Of a DNA stretch of 64,000 nt, positions 25,707 through 34,824 are shown piece after piece (positions within the stretch are counted from its first letter, which is position 1; the number at the start of each line of letters is the position of its first letter). This DNA comes from Orenia metallireducens (GTDB lineage: Bacteria > Bacillota > Halanaerobiia > Halobacteroidales > Halobacteroidaceae): NCBI RefSeq assembly GCF_001693735.1, contig NZ_LWDV01000008.1, positions 350,357 through 414,356 of the forward strand, written 5' to 3'. Both the position numbers and the translations under genes were made by a program. Under the pieces are notes generated by a model. The model had not been told where the DNA came from. It saw only the letters and a program-made list of their open reading frames with translations, and made no database searches.

Positions 25707-26588
25707 TTGAATATTGAGAGTTTAGTTGATCAGAAGATTGCTCTATTAGGTGGAGATGCCCGTGAAATAGAGTTGATATCTATCTTATTAGATAAAGGAG
25801 CAGCTTTACAAATAATCGGTCAACCTCCTCAGATTGACTCTGATAGTATAGAAGTGGTTGATTCGCTAGAAGAGATTGATGATGATGTAATTGCAGTAAT
25901 AGCTCCAATGACAGGAACTGATGAGAAGCTTCAAGTTAAGAAGACCTTTGCTGATAAAGAAGTGGTCTTAACTGAAGATTTCTTTTCAAGATTAACAGCT
26001 GGAACTAGATTCTTTATTGGTTTTGCTAAGCCAGAAATTAAAGACTGGTCGCAAAAGTATGGCATAGAGTTGATAGAGTTGGCTGCTTTAGATGAAGTAG
26101 CGATTCTAAATGCCATTCCAACAGCAGAAGGTGCTATTGAGATTGTAATGCGTGAGATGCCAATTACTTTACATAACAATAATTCCTTTGTTTTAGGCTT
26201 AGGTAGAGTAGGTTTTAGCCTAGCTAGAATGTTAAAGGGAATGGGTAGTAATACTTATGGTGTAGCACGTAAGCCAAAGGACTTTGCTAGAGCTTTAGAT
26301 ATGGGATTTGAACAGGTTGCTTTTAAGGATTTGGATAAAGAGATATCTAAAGCAGACTTTATCTTTAATACCGTTCCAACTTTAATTTTAGATGAAGAAT
26401 TGTTAAAGAATGTTAGAAAAGATGCCATTATCATCGATTTAGCTTCTTATCCTGGGGGTACAGACTTTGAAGCAGCTAAGAGATTAGGTCTTAAAGCAGA
26501 GTTGGCTTTAGGTCTTCCAGGAAAGGTTGCTCCTAAGAGTGCAGGACAGATTTTAGGTAAGGTTATCCCTCGAATGATATTAGAATAG
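25707..26588 (+). CDS. dpaA: Dipicolinate synthase subunit A
   Basis: With DpaB, converts dihydrodipicolinate to dipicolinic acid, the calcium chelator of the spore core, in the mother cell. N-terminal DpaA domain (KIALLGGDAREIELISILLD) and a C-terminal NAD-binding domain with GLGRVGFSLARMLKGMG, DLASYPGGTDFEAAKRLG and GLPGKVAPKSAGQIL. The 293 residues are typical. TTG start behind AAAGGGGGAT. It is followed at 22 bases by dpaB. Confidence 0.95.
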   Translation: MNIESLVDQKIALLGGDAREIELISILLDKGAALQIIGQPPQIDSDSIEVVDSLEEIDDDVIAVIAPMTGTDEKLQVKKTFADKEVVLTEDFFSRLTAGTRFFIGFAKPEIKDWSQKYGIELIELAALDEVAILNAIPTAEGAIEIVMREMPITLHNNNSFVLGLGRVGFSLARMLKGMGSNTYGVARKPKDFARALDMGFEQVAFKDLDKEISKADFIFNTVPTLILDEELLKNVRKDAIIIDLASYPGGTDFEAAKRLGLKAELALGLPGKVAPKSAGQILGKVIPRMILE

Positions 26589-26610
26589 GGTATTTAGGAG
26601 GTGCTTATCT

Positions 26611-27210
26611 ATGGGATTTAATTTTATAGGAAAGAAGATTGGATTTGCTTTGACAGGTTCTCATTGTACATTAGATAAAGTGATGCCTGTAATGGAAGAA
26701 TTGGTAGATAAAGGGGCTGAACTTACCCCTATTTTATCAGAAGCGATATTGACCCATGAAACACGTTTTGGTACTCCAGAGAAATGGAGAAGCCAAGTTA
26801 TAGATATAACAGGAAATGAACCGATTACTACTATTCCAGAGGCTGAGCCTATTGGTCCTCAGAATCTATTTGATATAATTATTGTAGCACCATGTACTGG
26901 GAATACTACAGCTAAACTCGCCAATGCTATTACTGATACCACTGTAGTGATGTCAATCAAAGCTCAGCTTAGAAATAAAAGACCTGTTGTTTTAGCGATA
27001 GCTACCAATGACGGATTAGGTAATAACGCTAAAAATATAGGTTATTTAATCAATACTCCAAATCTTTATTTTGTTCCCTTTGGTCAAGATGCACCAGAGG
27101 GCAAGCCAAATTCATTGGTATCTAGAATGGATTTGATAGTGGATACAGTTGAGTATGCTTTAAAAGGTAAACAACTGCAACCAGTTGTGATTGAACATAA
27201 AGGAGTATGA
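26611..27210 (+). CDS. dpaB: Dipicolinate synthase subunit B, copy 1
   Basis: Flavoprotein-fold partner of DpaA. The signature KKIGFALTGSHCTL at the N-terminus, ETRFGTPEKW, TTIPEAEPIGPQ, APCTGNTTAKLANAITDT and LAIATNDGLGNNAKNIG are all present in 199 residues. Shine-Dalgarno TAGGAGGTG. It shares most of its sequence with the second copy at 28275; the spacing from dpaA indicates this is the standard operon partner. Confidence 0.95.
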   Translation: MGFNFIGKKIGFALTGSHCTLDKVMPVMEELVDKGAELTPILSEAILTHETRFGTPEKWRSQVIDITGNEPITTIPEAEPIGPQNLFDIIIVAPCTGNTTAKLANAITDTTVVMSIKAQLRNKRPVVLAIATNDGLGNNAKNIGYLINTPNLYFVPFGQDAPEGKPNSLVSRMDLIVDTVEYALKGKQLQPVVIEHKGV

Positions 27211-27219
27211 TTTAAGTGG

Positions 27220-27258
27220 ACAGTTAGCAGTTAGAAGTAACTGCTTACTGCTAACTGT
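27220..27258. repeat. Short inverted repeat between dpaB and second dapB
   Basis: ACAGTTAGCAG (27220-27230) and CTGCTAACTGT (27248-27258) pair around a loop that itself contains AGTTAGAAGTAACT. No T-run, so not a clear terminator. Similar short stretches of this kind recur in other gaps of the window. Confidence 0.6.
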
Positions 27259-27283
27259 AAACTAACAAGAGTGGGGTGAGATT

Positions 27284-28075
27284 GTGAAGAGAATAGTAGT
27301 AGTTGGTGCAAATGGTAATATGGGAAGAACAGTAGTTAAGATGATTGCTCAAAAGCAAGACTTTGAATTGGTAGGAGCAGTTGATGTTACTGGGGTTGGA
27401 GAGGATATTCATCAGATTTTAGGATTAGATGCTCCGACTATTAGAATAGATAAAGATTTACCTTCATTATTAGAAGCTGTTAAGCCAGATTTGGTTATTG
27501 ACTTTACTACTCCTGAAGTTGCACTTGATAATATACAAGTAGTAGTTGAGCAAGGGATAGATATGATAGTTGGTACTACTGGTATCTCTAAAGAAGAGCT
27601 GATTGAGATAAGAAAGTCAAGCCAAGGGCAGAACTCGATTATTATGGCACCAAATTTTGCTATTGGTGCAGTATTAATGATGCAATTTGCTAAAAAGGCA
27701 GTAAAATTTATGAAGGATGTAGAGATTATAGAATTACATCATAATCATAAGGCAGAGTCACCATCAGGGACTGCTGTTAAGACTGCTGAGTTAATTGGTG
27801 AAGTCTTATCTGAGGATAAAGATGATGCTGAAGAGATTGAGAAGATATCAGGGGTACGTGGTGGAGAGATGAATGGAGTAAATATTCATAGTGTACGTTT
27901 GCCTGGCTTTGTTTCACATCAAGAGGTTATCTTTGGGGGATTGGGTCAGACTTTGACTATGCGTTTTGATTCAATTAGCCGAGAATCTTTTATGCCAGGA
28001 CTAGAGCTGGCAATTAACAGAATCGATGAGATTGAAGGTGTAGTTTATGGTGTTGAAAATTTAATTGACATTTAA
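27284..28075 (+). CDS. dapB: 4-hydroxy-tetrahydrodipicolinate reductase, copy 2
   Basis: Second full-length DapB (263 residues) with VGANGNMGRTV, DFTTPEVAL and ELHHNHKAESPSGTA. GTG start behind GGGGTGAG. It retains the catalytic His pair and Lys. It is not directly behind the riboswitch and follows dpaB1, so its expression may track dipicolinate synthesis rather than vegetative lysine synthesis. Either copy may supply tetrahydrodipicolinate; the reason for keeping two is not visible. Confidence 0.94.
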   Translation: MKRIVVVGANGNMGRTVVKMIAQKQDFELVGAVDVTGVGEDIHQILGLDAPTIRIDKDLPSLLEAVKPDLVIDFTTPEVALDNIQVVVEQGIDMIVGTTGISKEELIEIRKSSQGQNSIIMAPNFAIGAVLMMQFAKKAVKFMKDVEIIELHHNHKAESPSGTAVKTAELIGEVLSEDKDDAEEIEKISGVRGGEMNGVNIHSVRLPGFVSHQEVIFGGLGQTLTMRFDSISRESFMPGLELAINRIDEIEGVVYGVENLIDI

Positions 28076-28199
28076 GAATAGTAAGAAGTAACTAGTGATG
28101 GGTATTATGTTAGAGAAATTTTTGAATTTATAATTTATAGATTAAATTTTATGTTATAATATCTAAGGGGTAGTATAACATAAAATTATACAGACAAGC

Positions 28200-28227
28200 A
28201 CTACTCCCTTTAGTAGTACATATACTG
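28200..28227 (+). promoter_or_regulatory. Candidate sigma-K promoter of the second dpaB
   Basis: AC (28200-28201) and CATATACTG (28219-28227) spaced 17 bases, in the same sequence block as before dpaA (GACAAGCAC, GTACATATA, TGTTATTGATT). Supports mother-cell transcription of dpaB2. Confidence 0.42.
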
Positions 28228-28274
28228 TTATTGATTTAACCTAAAACAGTTTTTACCAAAGGAGGTGCATGTGC

Positions 28275-28874
28275 TTGTCTATCAACTTTACTGGTAAGAA
28301 GATTGGATTTGCTTTAACTGGTTCTCATTGTACTTTAGCTAAAGTATTACCAGCTATAGAGGATTTAATAGAAAGGGGAGCAAAGGTCTTTCCTATTCTA
28401 TCAGAGAGTGTACTAAGGGATGAAACCCGTTTTGGTACTCCCCAAAAGTGGAGGGAGAAGGTTATTGATATTACAGGTAATCAACCAATAACAACTATTC
28501 CAGAGGCTGAACCAATTGGACCACAGGGGTTATTAGATATAGTAGTTGTGGCTCCTTGCACAGGTAATACTCTAGCTAAAATAGTTAATGGTATAACAGA
28601 TACAGTAGTAACGATGGCTGTTAAAGCTCATTTAAGAAATCAAAGACCAGTGGTTTTAGCAATTGCTACTAATGATGGCTTGGGTAATAATGCTCAAAAT
28701 ATTGGGTTGTTGATGAATACTTCAAATATTTATTTAGTCCCCTTGGGACAAGATAATCCTGTTGTTAAACCTAATTCTTTAGTAGCAAGGATGGATTTAA
28801 TTGTAGATGCTATTGAGTATGCAGTAGAAAGTAAGCAGATACAACCTGTATTTATTGAATACAGAGGAATATAA
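28275..28874 (+). CDS. dpaB: Dipicolinate synthase subunit B, copy 2
   Basis: Close paralogue of 26611: KKIGFALTGSHCTLAKV, DETRFGTPQKW, TTIPEAEPIGPQ, APCTGNTLAKIVNGITDT. I take the TTG at 28275 (7 bases after GGAGGTG, MSINFTGKK) rather than the ATG at 28269, because the former aligns exactly with the start of copy 1 and has correct spacing. There is no second dpaA, so both B subunits would have to pair with the one DpaA. Confidence 0.92.
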   Translation: MSINFTGKKIGFALTGSHCTLAKVLPAIEDLIERGAKVFPILSESVLRDETRFGTPQKWREKVIDITGNQPITTIPEAEPIGPQGLLDIVVVAPCTGNTLAKIVNGITDTVVTMAVKAHLRNQRPVVLAIATNDGLGNNAQNIGLLMNTSNIYLVPLGQDNPVVKPNSLVARMDLIVDAIEYAVESKQIQPVFIEYRGI

Positions 28875-28940
28875 CTTAGCTGTCAGCTAATAGCTATTGG
28901 CTTACAGTTATAAATTAAAATAATTTGGGAGGTATTGAGT

Positions 28941-29945
28941 ATGAAGAAGTATAATGTAGCGGTAGTAGGTGCAACTGGTGCAGTAGGTAGAGAGATGTTA
29001 AGTATTTTGGAAGAGAGGGACTTTCCTTTTGAGAATTTAAAGCTTTTAGCAAGTGAGCGTTCTGCAGGTAAGAAGATGACTTGTAAGGGTAAGGAATATA
29101 CTGTAGAAGCAACTACTCCAGAATCTTTTGAAGGTGTAGATATTGCATTATTTAGTGCAGGTGCTGGTGCTAGTAAGAAATTTGCTCCAGAAGCTGCTAA
29201 AAGAGGTGCAGTTGTGGTAGATAATAGTAGTCAATGGAGAATGGATCCAGAGGTTCCTTTAGTAGTTCCAGAGGTAAATCCAGAGGATATCTTTAAACAT
29301 AAAGGAATCATTGCTAATCCAAACTGTTCTACAATTCAAATGGTAGCAGCTTTAAAGCCTATCTATGATAAAGTAGGAATTGAGCGAATCGTAGTATCGA
29401 CATATCAAGCGGTATCTGGAACTGGAAAAGCAGCTATTGATGAGTTAAGAGAGCAGGCTAAAGCTATTTTAGCCAATGAAGAGGTCAAGTCAGAAGTATA
29501 TCCTTATCAGATTGCTTTTAATGTATTGCCACATATTGATATTTTCTTCGATGATGGCTATACTAAAGAGGAAATTAAGATGGTTAACGAGACTAAGAAG
29601 ATTATGGGTGATGACAGCATTAAAGTGACTGCTACAGCAGCGCGAGTTCCTGTTGTTTATGGTCATGCTGAATCAGTTAATATAGAGACTAAAGAGAAAT
29701 TGACAGTCTCAGAGGCTAAAGAATTGTTAGATAATGCTCCAGGAGTAAGTGTAGTAGATAAACCAGAAGAATTGGCTTATCCAATGCAAATAGATGTTGA
29801 GAATAATGATGATGTATTGGTCGGTAGAATCAGAGAAGACAATACTATTGAAAAGGGATTAAATCTATGGATTGTTGCTAATAACTTAAGAAAGGGAGCT
29901 GCTTTAAATACGATTCAAATTGCTGAGAGGCTGGTTCAAGGATAA
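28941..29945 (+). CDS. asd: Aspartate-semialdehyde dehydrogenase
   Basis: Reduces aspartyl phosphate to aspartate semialdehyde. NADP motif VVGATGAVGREM, active-site Cys in ANPNCSTIQM, and the catalytic His region in ATAARVPVVYGHAE. 334 residues from the ATG behind GGGAGGT; an in-frame TTG two codons earlier is less well spaced. It starts the asd-lysC-dapA run, which feeds both lysine and dipicolinate. Confidence 0.96.
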   Translation: MKKYNVAVVGATGAVGREMLSILEERDFPFENLKLLASERSAGKKMTCKGKEYTVEATTPESFEGVDIALFSAGAGASKKFAPEAAKRGAVVVDNSSQWRMDPEVPLVVPEVNPEDIFKHKGIIANPNCSTIQMVAALKPIYDKVGIERIVVSTYQAVSGTGKAAIDELREQAKAILANEEVKSEVYPYQIAFNVLPHIDIFFDDGYTKEEIKMVNETKKIMGDDSIKVTATAARVPVVYGHAESVNIETKEKLTVSEAKELLDNAPGVSVVDKPEELAYPMQIDVENNDDVLVGRIREDNTIEKGLNLWIVANNLRKGAALNTIQIAERLVQG

Positions 29946-29959
29946 AATGGGGTGAGCTA

Positions 29960-31198
29960 ATGCCTAATATAGTAGTTCAGAAGTTTGGTGGCTCCTCAGT
30001 AGCAACTGAGGAAAGAAGGGAGCAGGTAATTGATAAGATCATTAATGCTATCAATCAAGGATATAAACCTGTTATAGTCGTTTCGGCTATTGGTAGAGAA
30101 GGTGCTCCCTATGCTACTGATACTTTGATAAATTTTGCTCAAGATGTATATGAGACGATAGATCCTAGAGCAAAGGACTTATTAATGTCTTGTGGTGAAA
30201 TCATTTCTACAGTGATTATTACTCAGGCATTAAGAAAGAGAGGTTATGAGGCTGAGCCTTTAACAGGAGCTCAAGCCAGTATTATAACCGATGAGAATTT
30301 TGGTGACACTAGAATCAAAGAGATTAATGCTAGACGGATATTAGATGTGCTTGAAGAGAACAAGATTCCTGTAGTAGCAGGATTTCAGGGGATCTCTGAA
30401 AATGGAGAGATAACTACCTTAGGTCGTGGAGGATCTGATACAACTGCATGTGCTTTAGGTGCTGCTTTACATGCAGAGATGGTAGAGATTTATACAGATG
30501 TTGAAGGGGTCATGACTGCTGACCCAAGGATTGTACCAAATGCTAAGACCTTAAAGCATGTGACTTATAATGAGGTCTGTGAACTGGCTTATCAAGGCGC
30601 TAGGGTGCTCCATCCTCGGGCTGCTGAAATAGCTATGAGGGAGAGGGTGCCAGTGATTGTTCGTTCTACTTTTAGTGATGCTCAAGGTACAGTAATATCT
30701 GATGCCTTCAAGCAGGATGATATAGAGATTAAAGGTGATAGACCAGTTAGTGGTGTAACAAGTCGCTCTAACATGGCATTATTTAAAATTCTACCTCAAA
30801 AAGAGGTTGAAAAGCATATCCTTTTAGAGAGCGCTAGTGTCTTAGGATGTTTTAGAGAGCTAGCAGGTGAAGGAATAAGTGTTGATTTTATCAATGTGCG
30901 ACCTGATTTGATTACCTTTATGGTCAATAATGATGTAGTAGAAGAAGCTTGTGACCTATTAACGGCTAAGGGATATAAGTATGAATTATTTGAGGACTTT
31001 GCTAAGATATCTGTAGTGGGGGCAGGAATGACTGGAGTACCAGGAATAATGGCTAGAGTGGTAGATGCATTAACAGAAGAAGAGATTGCAATCTATCAGA
31101 CAACGGATTCTCATACTACTATCTCTTGTTTGATTAAGATAGAGGATGAAGCAAAGGGCTTACAGGCTTTACATGATAAATTTTCTTTGGGTGATTAA
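29960..31198 (+). CDS. lysC: Aspartate kinase
   Basis: Phosphorylates aspartate, the committed step. [10 protein letters not shown] at the N-terminus, [23 protein letters not shown] in the catalytic domain and two C-terminal ACT-type regulatory domains from ~residue 260 ([33 protein letters not shown]). At 412 residues it resembles B. subtilis DapG, the isozyme of the dipicolinate operon. Fifteen bases after asd. Confidence 0.94.
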   Translation: MPNIVVQKFGGSSVATEERREQVIDKIINAINQGYKPVIVVSAIGREGAPYATDTLINFAQDVYETIDPRAKDLLMSCGEIISTVIITQALRKRGYEAEPLTGAQASIITDENFGDTRIKEINARRILDVLEENKIPVVAGFQGISENGEITTLGRGGSDTTACALGAALHAEMVEIYTDVEGVMTADPRIVPNAKTLKHVTYNEVCELAYQGARVLHPRAAEIAMRERVPVIVRSTFSDAQGTVISDAFKQDDIEIKGDRPVSGVTSRSNMALFKILPQKEVEKHILLESASVLGCFRELAGEGISVDFINVRPDLITFMVNNDVVEEACDLLTAKGYKYELFEDFAKISVVGAGMTGVPGIMARVVDALTEEEIAIYQTTDSHTTISCLIKIEDEAKGLQALHDKFSLGD

Positions 31199-31215
31199 GG
31201 ATTGGAGGTGCTCAA

Positions 31216-32097
31216 ATGAGCTTTGGTGAAGTATTGACAGCAATGGTTACTCCTTTTAATGAGGATTTAACAATAAATTATGAGCAAGCAGTAGGATTGG
31301 CAAATTACTTAGTAGATAATGGCTCTGATGGATTGGTAGTTTTGGGTACTACTGGTGAAGTGCCTACTTTAAGTAGCAAAGAGAAAGTTAAGTTATTAGA
31401 AGTGATAGTAGAAGCAGTAGGGGATAAAGCAAAGATAATTGCTGGAACAGGATCTTACTCTACTCAGGCAAGTATTGATTTTACTAAAGAGGCTGAAGAG
31501 ATTGGAGTAGATGGTGTAATGTTAGTAACTCCATACTACAATAAACCACCACAAGAAGGCTTGTACAATCATTTTAAGATGGTTGCTGAAGCAACTGATT
31601 TACCAATTATGCTTTATAATGTACCTGGGAGGACCAGTAGAAATATTGAGCCTGAAACTATCGTTAAATTAGCAGAAATTGATAATATCATTGCTGTTAA
31701 GGAAGCAAGTGGAAATCTTGATCAAGTGATTAAGATTAGAAGTTTAACTGATGATAATTTCAAAATCTATAGTGGTGATGATAGTCTGACCTTACCTATT
31801 CTTTCTATTGGAGGAGAGGGTGTGGTAAGTGTAGCCTCTCATCTAGTTGGTAATGAAATTAAAGCAATGATTAGTGATTTTAAAGCTGGTAAGATAAAAG
31901 AAGCAGCCCAGCAGAATGCTAAGTTAAATAAATTGTTTAGTACTATGTTTATTAGTACAAATCCTATCCCTGTCAAAGCAGCGTTAAATTTGGTAGGTAA
32001 AGAGGTTGGAGGTTTAAGGCCACCATTAGTAGAGCTTACTGAGGAATTAGAAGAGAGATTAAAAAGTGTCTTACAAGAGTACGATTTGGTAGATTAA
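31216..32097 (+). CDS. dapA: 4-hydroxy-tetrahydrodipicolinate synthase
   Basis: Condenses pyruvate with aspartate semialdehyde. TIM-barrel enzyme with [33 protein letters not shown] and the Schiff-base Lys in AVKEASGNL. 293 residues, normal. Shine-Dalgarno GGAGGTG. Last gene of the block, with a strong terminator after it. Confidence 0.96.
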   Translation: MSFGEVLTAMVTPFNEDLTINYEQAVGLANYLVDNGSDGLVVLGTTGEVPTLSSKEKVKLLEVIVEAVGDKAKIIAGTGSYSTQASIDFTKEAEEIGVDGVMLVTPYYNKPPQEGLYNHFKMVAEATDLPIMLYNVPGRTSRNIEPETIVKLAEIDNIIAVKEASGNLDQVIKIRSLTDDNFKIYSGDDSLTLPILSIGGEGVVSVASHLVGNEIKAMISDFKAGKIKEAAQQNAKLNKLFSTMFISTNPIPVKAALNLVGKEVGGLRPPLVELTEELEERLKSVLQEYDLVD

Positions 32098-32110
32098 TGG
32101 AATATATAAA

Positions 32111-32155
32111 TAAAAAAAGAGAAATGGTTGATATCAACCATTTCTCTTTTTTTAT
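32111..32155 (+). terminator. Terminator of the lysine/dipicolinate block
   Basis: AAAAAAAGAGAAATGGTTGA pairs with TCAACCATTTCTCTTTTTTT around TA; a long perfect stem with T-run. Confidence 0.95.
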
Positions 32156-32525
32156 TTAAAAAACCAAACTTTACTTGTATTTATAAGTGAAATAATTTAT
32201 AATAAAAAGTAGAGCAATTAGAACGGGATTTATATTTTCTTATTTATTGGTTAAGAAAAGAAGAAAGCGGACTAGCATTAACTGTATAATTTTATCATCG
32301 GGCTGCTTTATAAGTAATTTAATTGTGATTATTAATTTCAGGGGATTTCATAATTGGAAGATTAGAATAGTTATTTAGGGTTTTATGGAATTAACTGATT
32401 AAAATTTAATTAATAAATAAAAAATTATATGTGATTTATATTTTCTTATTTATAAGATGCGAAGACGGGATAAGTGAATATAAGAGAAAATGCAAGTTAA
32501 TATCGTGGAGGTGTTTGTTAAAGGA
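32156..32525. other. 370-bp AT-rich gap before RNase J
   Basis: No gene seen. Contains a 21-base direct repeat, GATTTATATTTTCTTATTTAT, at 32227-32247 and 32433-32453, unexplained. The RNase J promoter should lie here. Confidence 0.5.
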
Positions 32526-34193
32526 ATGTCAAAAAATAGAATAGGAGAAGTTACAGTTATTCCTTTAGGAGGACTAGGGGAAATCGGTAAAAATATGATG
32601 GTAGTTGAAGCCAATGATGAGATTTTGGTAATAGATGCTGGTGTAAAGTTTCCTGAGGATGAACTTTATGGAGTTGATTTAGTAATTCCAGATATCTCTT
32701 ATCTAATTAGAAATAAAGATAGAGTTAAGGGGATAGTACTTACTCATGGTCATGAAGATCATATAGGAGCTTTACCTTATGTGCTAAAGGAGTTAAATGT
32801 TCCAGTTTATGGAACTAAGTTGACCTTAGGATTGTTGAGTGGAAAATTAAAATCTCACAACATGTTAGGAAATACTTATTTAAGGCATGTATATCCAGGT
32901 CATTCAGTAAAAGTTTCTTCATTTAAGGTTGAATTTATTAGAGTAAATCATAGTATTGCTGATTCTTGTGCATTGGCTATACATACTCCAGCTGGACCTT
33001 TGGTTTATGCAAGTGACTTTAAATTTGATCAGACTCCAATAGATGGAAAGATGGCTGATATCCATAAATTAGCTGATTTAGGCAGTAAAGGAGTATTGGC
33101 TTTATTCTCTGATAGTACTAATGTAGAGCGTGAAGGTTTTACTATGTCTGAAAAAGAAGTCGGCAAGACGATTGATGAGAGTTTTAGTGAATCTGATAAA
33201 AAACTCTTTATAGCTAGTTTTGCTTCAAATATCCATCGTATTCAGCAGGTCTTTGATGCAGCTGTGAAGTATGGACGTAAGGTTGCTTTAAGTGGTCGCA
33301 GTATGGTTAATAATGTTCATATAGCCTTAGATTTAGGATATTTACAAGTGCCTGAAGGACTATTAATAGACTTGAAAGATGTCAGTAGTCTTCCTGAAGA
33401 TAAGGTAGTATTATTAATGACTGGAAGTCAAGGAGAACGTATGGCTGCTTTGACTAGAATGGCAAGGGGAGATCATCACCAAATCAGTGTTGAAAATGGT
33501 GATACTATTGTTGTCTCTGCTACAGCTATTCCTGGTAATGCAAGAGCTGTAGGTAGAACGATTAACCAATTGTTTAAACGTGGAGCAAATGTTATCTATG
33601 AAGCTTTATCAGGAGTCCATGTTTCTGGTCATGCTAGCCAAGAAGAGTTGAAGCTGATGTTAAATTTAACGAAACCAAAATACTTTTTCCCAGTCCATGG
33701 AGAGTATCGCCACCTACATTTACATGCAAAACTTGCTCAACGTGTAGGAATCCCTAAGGAAAATATCTTTATCCCTGATTTAGGTGATAAGATCACCTTA
33801 ACACCTGAAAAAGGCTATCAAAGTGGTAGTGTAGAGTCAGGCAGAGTTTTAATAGATGGTTTAGGTGTTGGTGATGTAGGTAGTGTAGTACTACGTGATA
33901 GAAAGCTACTATCTGAAAATGGTGTACTTATGGTGGTTGTAACAATTAATAAAAAAGGTAAAGTAATTGCTGGTCCTGATATTATTTCCCGTGGTTTTGT
34001 TTATATAAGAGAGTCAGGAGATCTGATTAATGAAGCTACCCGTCAAGTGGAATGTGCATTATCAGAGTGTGAAGAGCACAATATTACTGAATGGTCAGTG
34101 TTAAAATCAAAGATTAGAAGTTCTTTAGATGATTTCTTATATAGTAGAACTAGAAGAAGACCGATGATATTACCGATTATTATGGAAGTATAA
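32526..34193 (+). CDS. rnj: Ribonuclease J
   Basis: Metallo-beta-lactamase/beta-CASP RNase with 5'-3' exo- and endo-activity, central in Firmicute mRNA decay and rRNA maturation. LGGLGEIGKNMMVVE at the N-terminus, HGHEDHIGA (metal motif), FIRVNHSIADS, FSDSTNVEREGFT, and beta-CASP motifs ending in PVHGEYRHL. The ATG at 32526 lies 12 bases after GGAGGTG and gives the family start; in-frame starts at 32490 and 32511 are alternatives. The gene order dapA-rnj-tepA-ylzJ as in B. subtilis suggests the rnjB orthologue. Confidence 0.95.
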   Translation: MSKNRIGEVTVIPLGGLGEIGKNMMVVEANDEILVIDAGVKFPEDELYGVDLVIPDISYLIRNKDRVKGIVLTHGHEDHIGALPYVLKELNVPVYGTKLTLGLLSGKLKSHNMLGNTYLRHVYPGHSVKVSSFKVEFIRVNHSIADSCALAIHTPAGPLVYASDFKFDQTPIDGKMADIHKLADLGSKGVLALFSDSTNVEREGFTMSEKEVGKTIDESFSESDKKLFIASFASNIHRIQQVFDAAVKYGRKVALSGRSMVNNVHIALDLGYLQVPEGLLIDLKDVSSLPEDKVVLLMTGSQGERMAALTRMARGDHHQISVENGDTIVVSATAIPGNARAVGRTINQLFKRGANVIYEALSGVHVSGHASQEELKLMLNLTKPKYFFPVHGEYRHLHLHAKLAQRVGIPKENIFIPDLGDKITLTPEKGYQSGSVESGRVLIDGLGVGDVGSVVLRDRKLLSENGVLMVVVTINKKGKVIAGPDIISRGFVYIRESGDLINEATRQVECALSECEEHNITEWSVLKSKIRSSLDDFLYSRTRRRPMILPIIMEV

Positions 34194-34198
34194 TTTAT

Positions 34199-34238
34199 AT
34201 AAAAAGAGCTAGCTTAAAAAGCTAGCTCTTTTTATATT
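34199..34238 (+). terminator. Terminator after RNase J
   Basis: ATAAAAAGAGCTAGCTT pairs with AAGCTAGCTCTTTTTAT; perfect stem with T-run. Confidence 0.93.
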
Positions 34239-34268
34239 TTTGTCATTAACTAGAAAGCCAACAATTAA

Positions 34269-34315
34269 TATATTCTGTAACATATTTGATAAGATGGAAT
34301 ATGTTACAGAATATA
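34269..34315. promoter_or_regulatory. 18-bp perfect inverted repeat, candidate operator
   Basis: TATATTCTGTAACATATT (34269-34286) and its exact complement (34298-34315) with an 11-base spacer, directly upstream of the DUF1259 gene. Not followed by a T-run, so it looks like a protein-binding site or a leader hairpin rather than a terminator. Confidence 0.6.
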
Positions 34316-34333
34316 CTGAAAGTGGGGCAAAGT

Positions 34334-34780
34334 ATGAATAAAGATCTTCATTGTCAATGTAATGACCCACACTGTCCAAGAAAGTTGTGTAATAAATTTG
34401 CAAATATACTTGATAGTTCAATTATTACCTCACAAGCAGATTTATGTGTTGTAACACGTGTACGAGATATTAATCCTATAATCTTAGATATTCCAACTAG
34501 AAGTCCTCTTGTAATTAATGCATTATTCTCCTTTGAATTAATTGAGGAAGGAGATGAGGTACTTAACTTAGGGGAAACTGTAATCTTGCAAGAAGAGATT
34601 AATCCCTTTATAAGTGTCCTTAGAGCTTTAGGACTTCAAGTTACAGCACTGCATAATCATTGGTTATTCGATAACCCAAGATTATTTTATATTCATTGGC
34701 AGTCTGTAGAAGACCCAATAGTTTTTGTACAGAAGGTTGCTATAGCTTTTGAGTTGCTTGAGAATAATTGTATAAGTTAA
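34334..34780 (+). CDS. DUF1259 (LppY/LpqO-type) protein
   Basis: 148 residues from the ATG at 34334 (MNKDLHCQCND). The DUF1259 core is clear: ETVILQEEINPFISVLRALG, LQVTALHNHWLFDNPRLFYIHW. A Cys-rich N-terminus (CQCNDPHCPRKLC) looks metal-binding. Biochemical role unknown; members are often one- or two-domain and exported, but no signal peptide is visible here. The large inverted repeat just upstream suggests tight regulation. Confidence 0.78.
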   Translation: MNKDLHCQCNDPHCPRKLCNKFANILDSSIITSQADLCVVTRVRDINPIILDIPTRSPLVINALFSFELIEEGDEVLNLGETVILQEEINPFISVLRALGLQVTALHNHWLFDNPRLFYIHWQSVEDPIVFVQKVAIAFELLENNCIS

Positions 34781-34781
34781 A

Positions 34782-34824
34782 ATTAAAAGGATTAAGGCAT
34801 TAATGCCTTAATCCTTTTAATTTA
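34782..34824. terminator. Bidirectional terminator
   Basis: ATTAAAAGGATTAAGGCAT and ATGCCTTAATCCTTTTAAT form a near-perfect stem between convergent genes (DUF1259 and the PspA-like gene). Confidence 0.92.
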
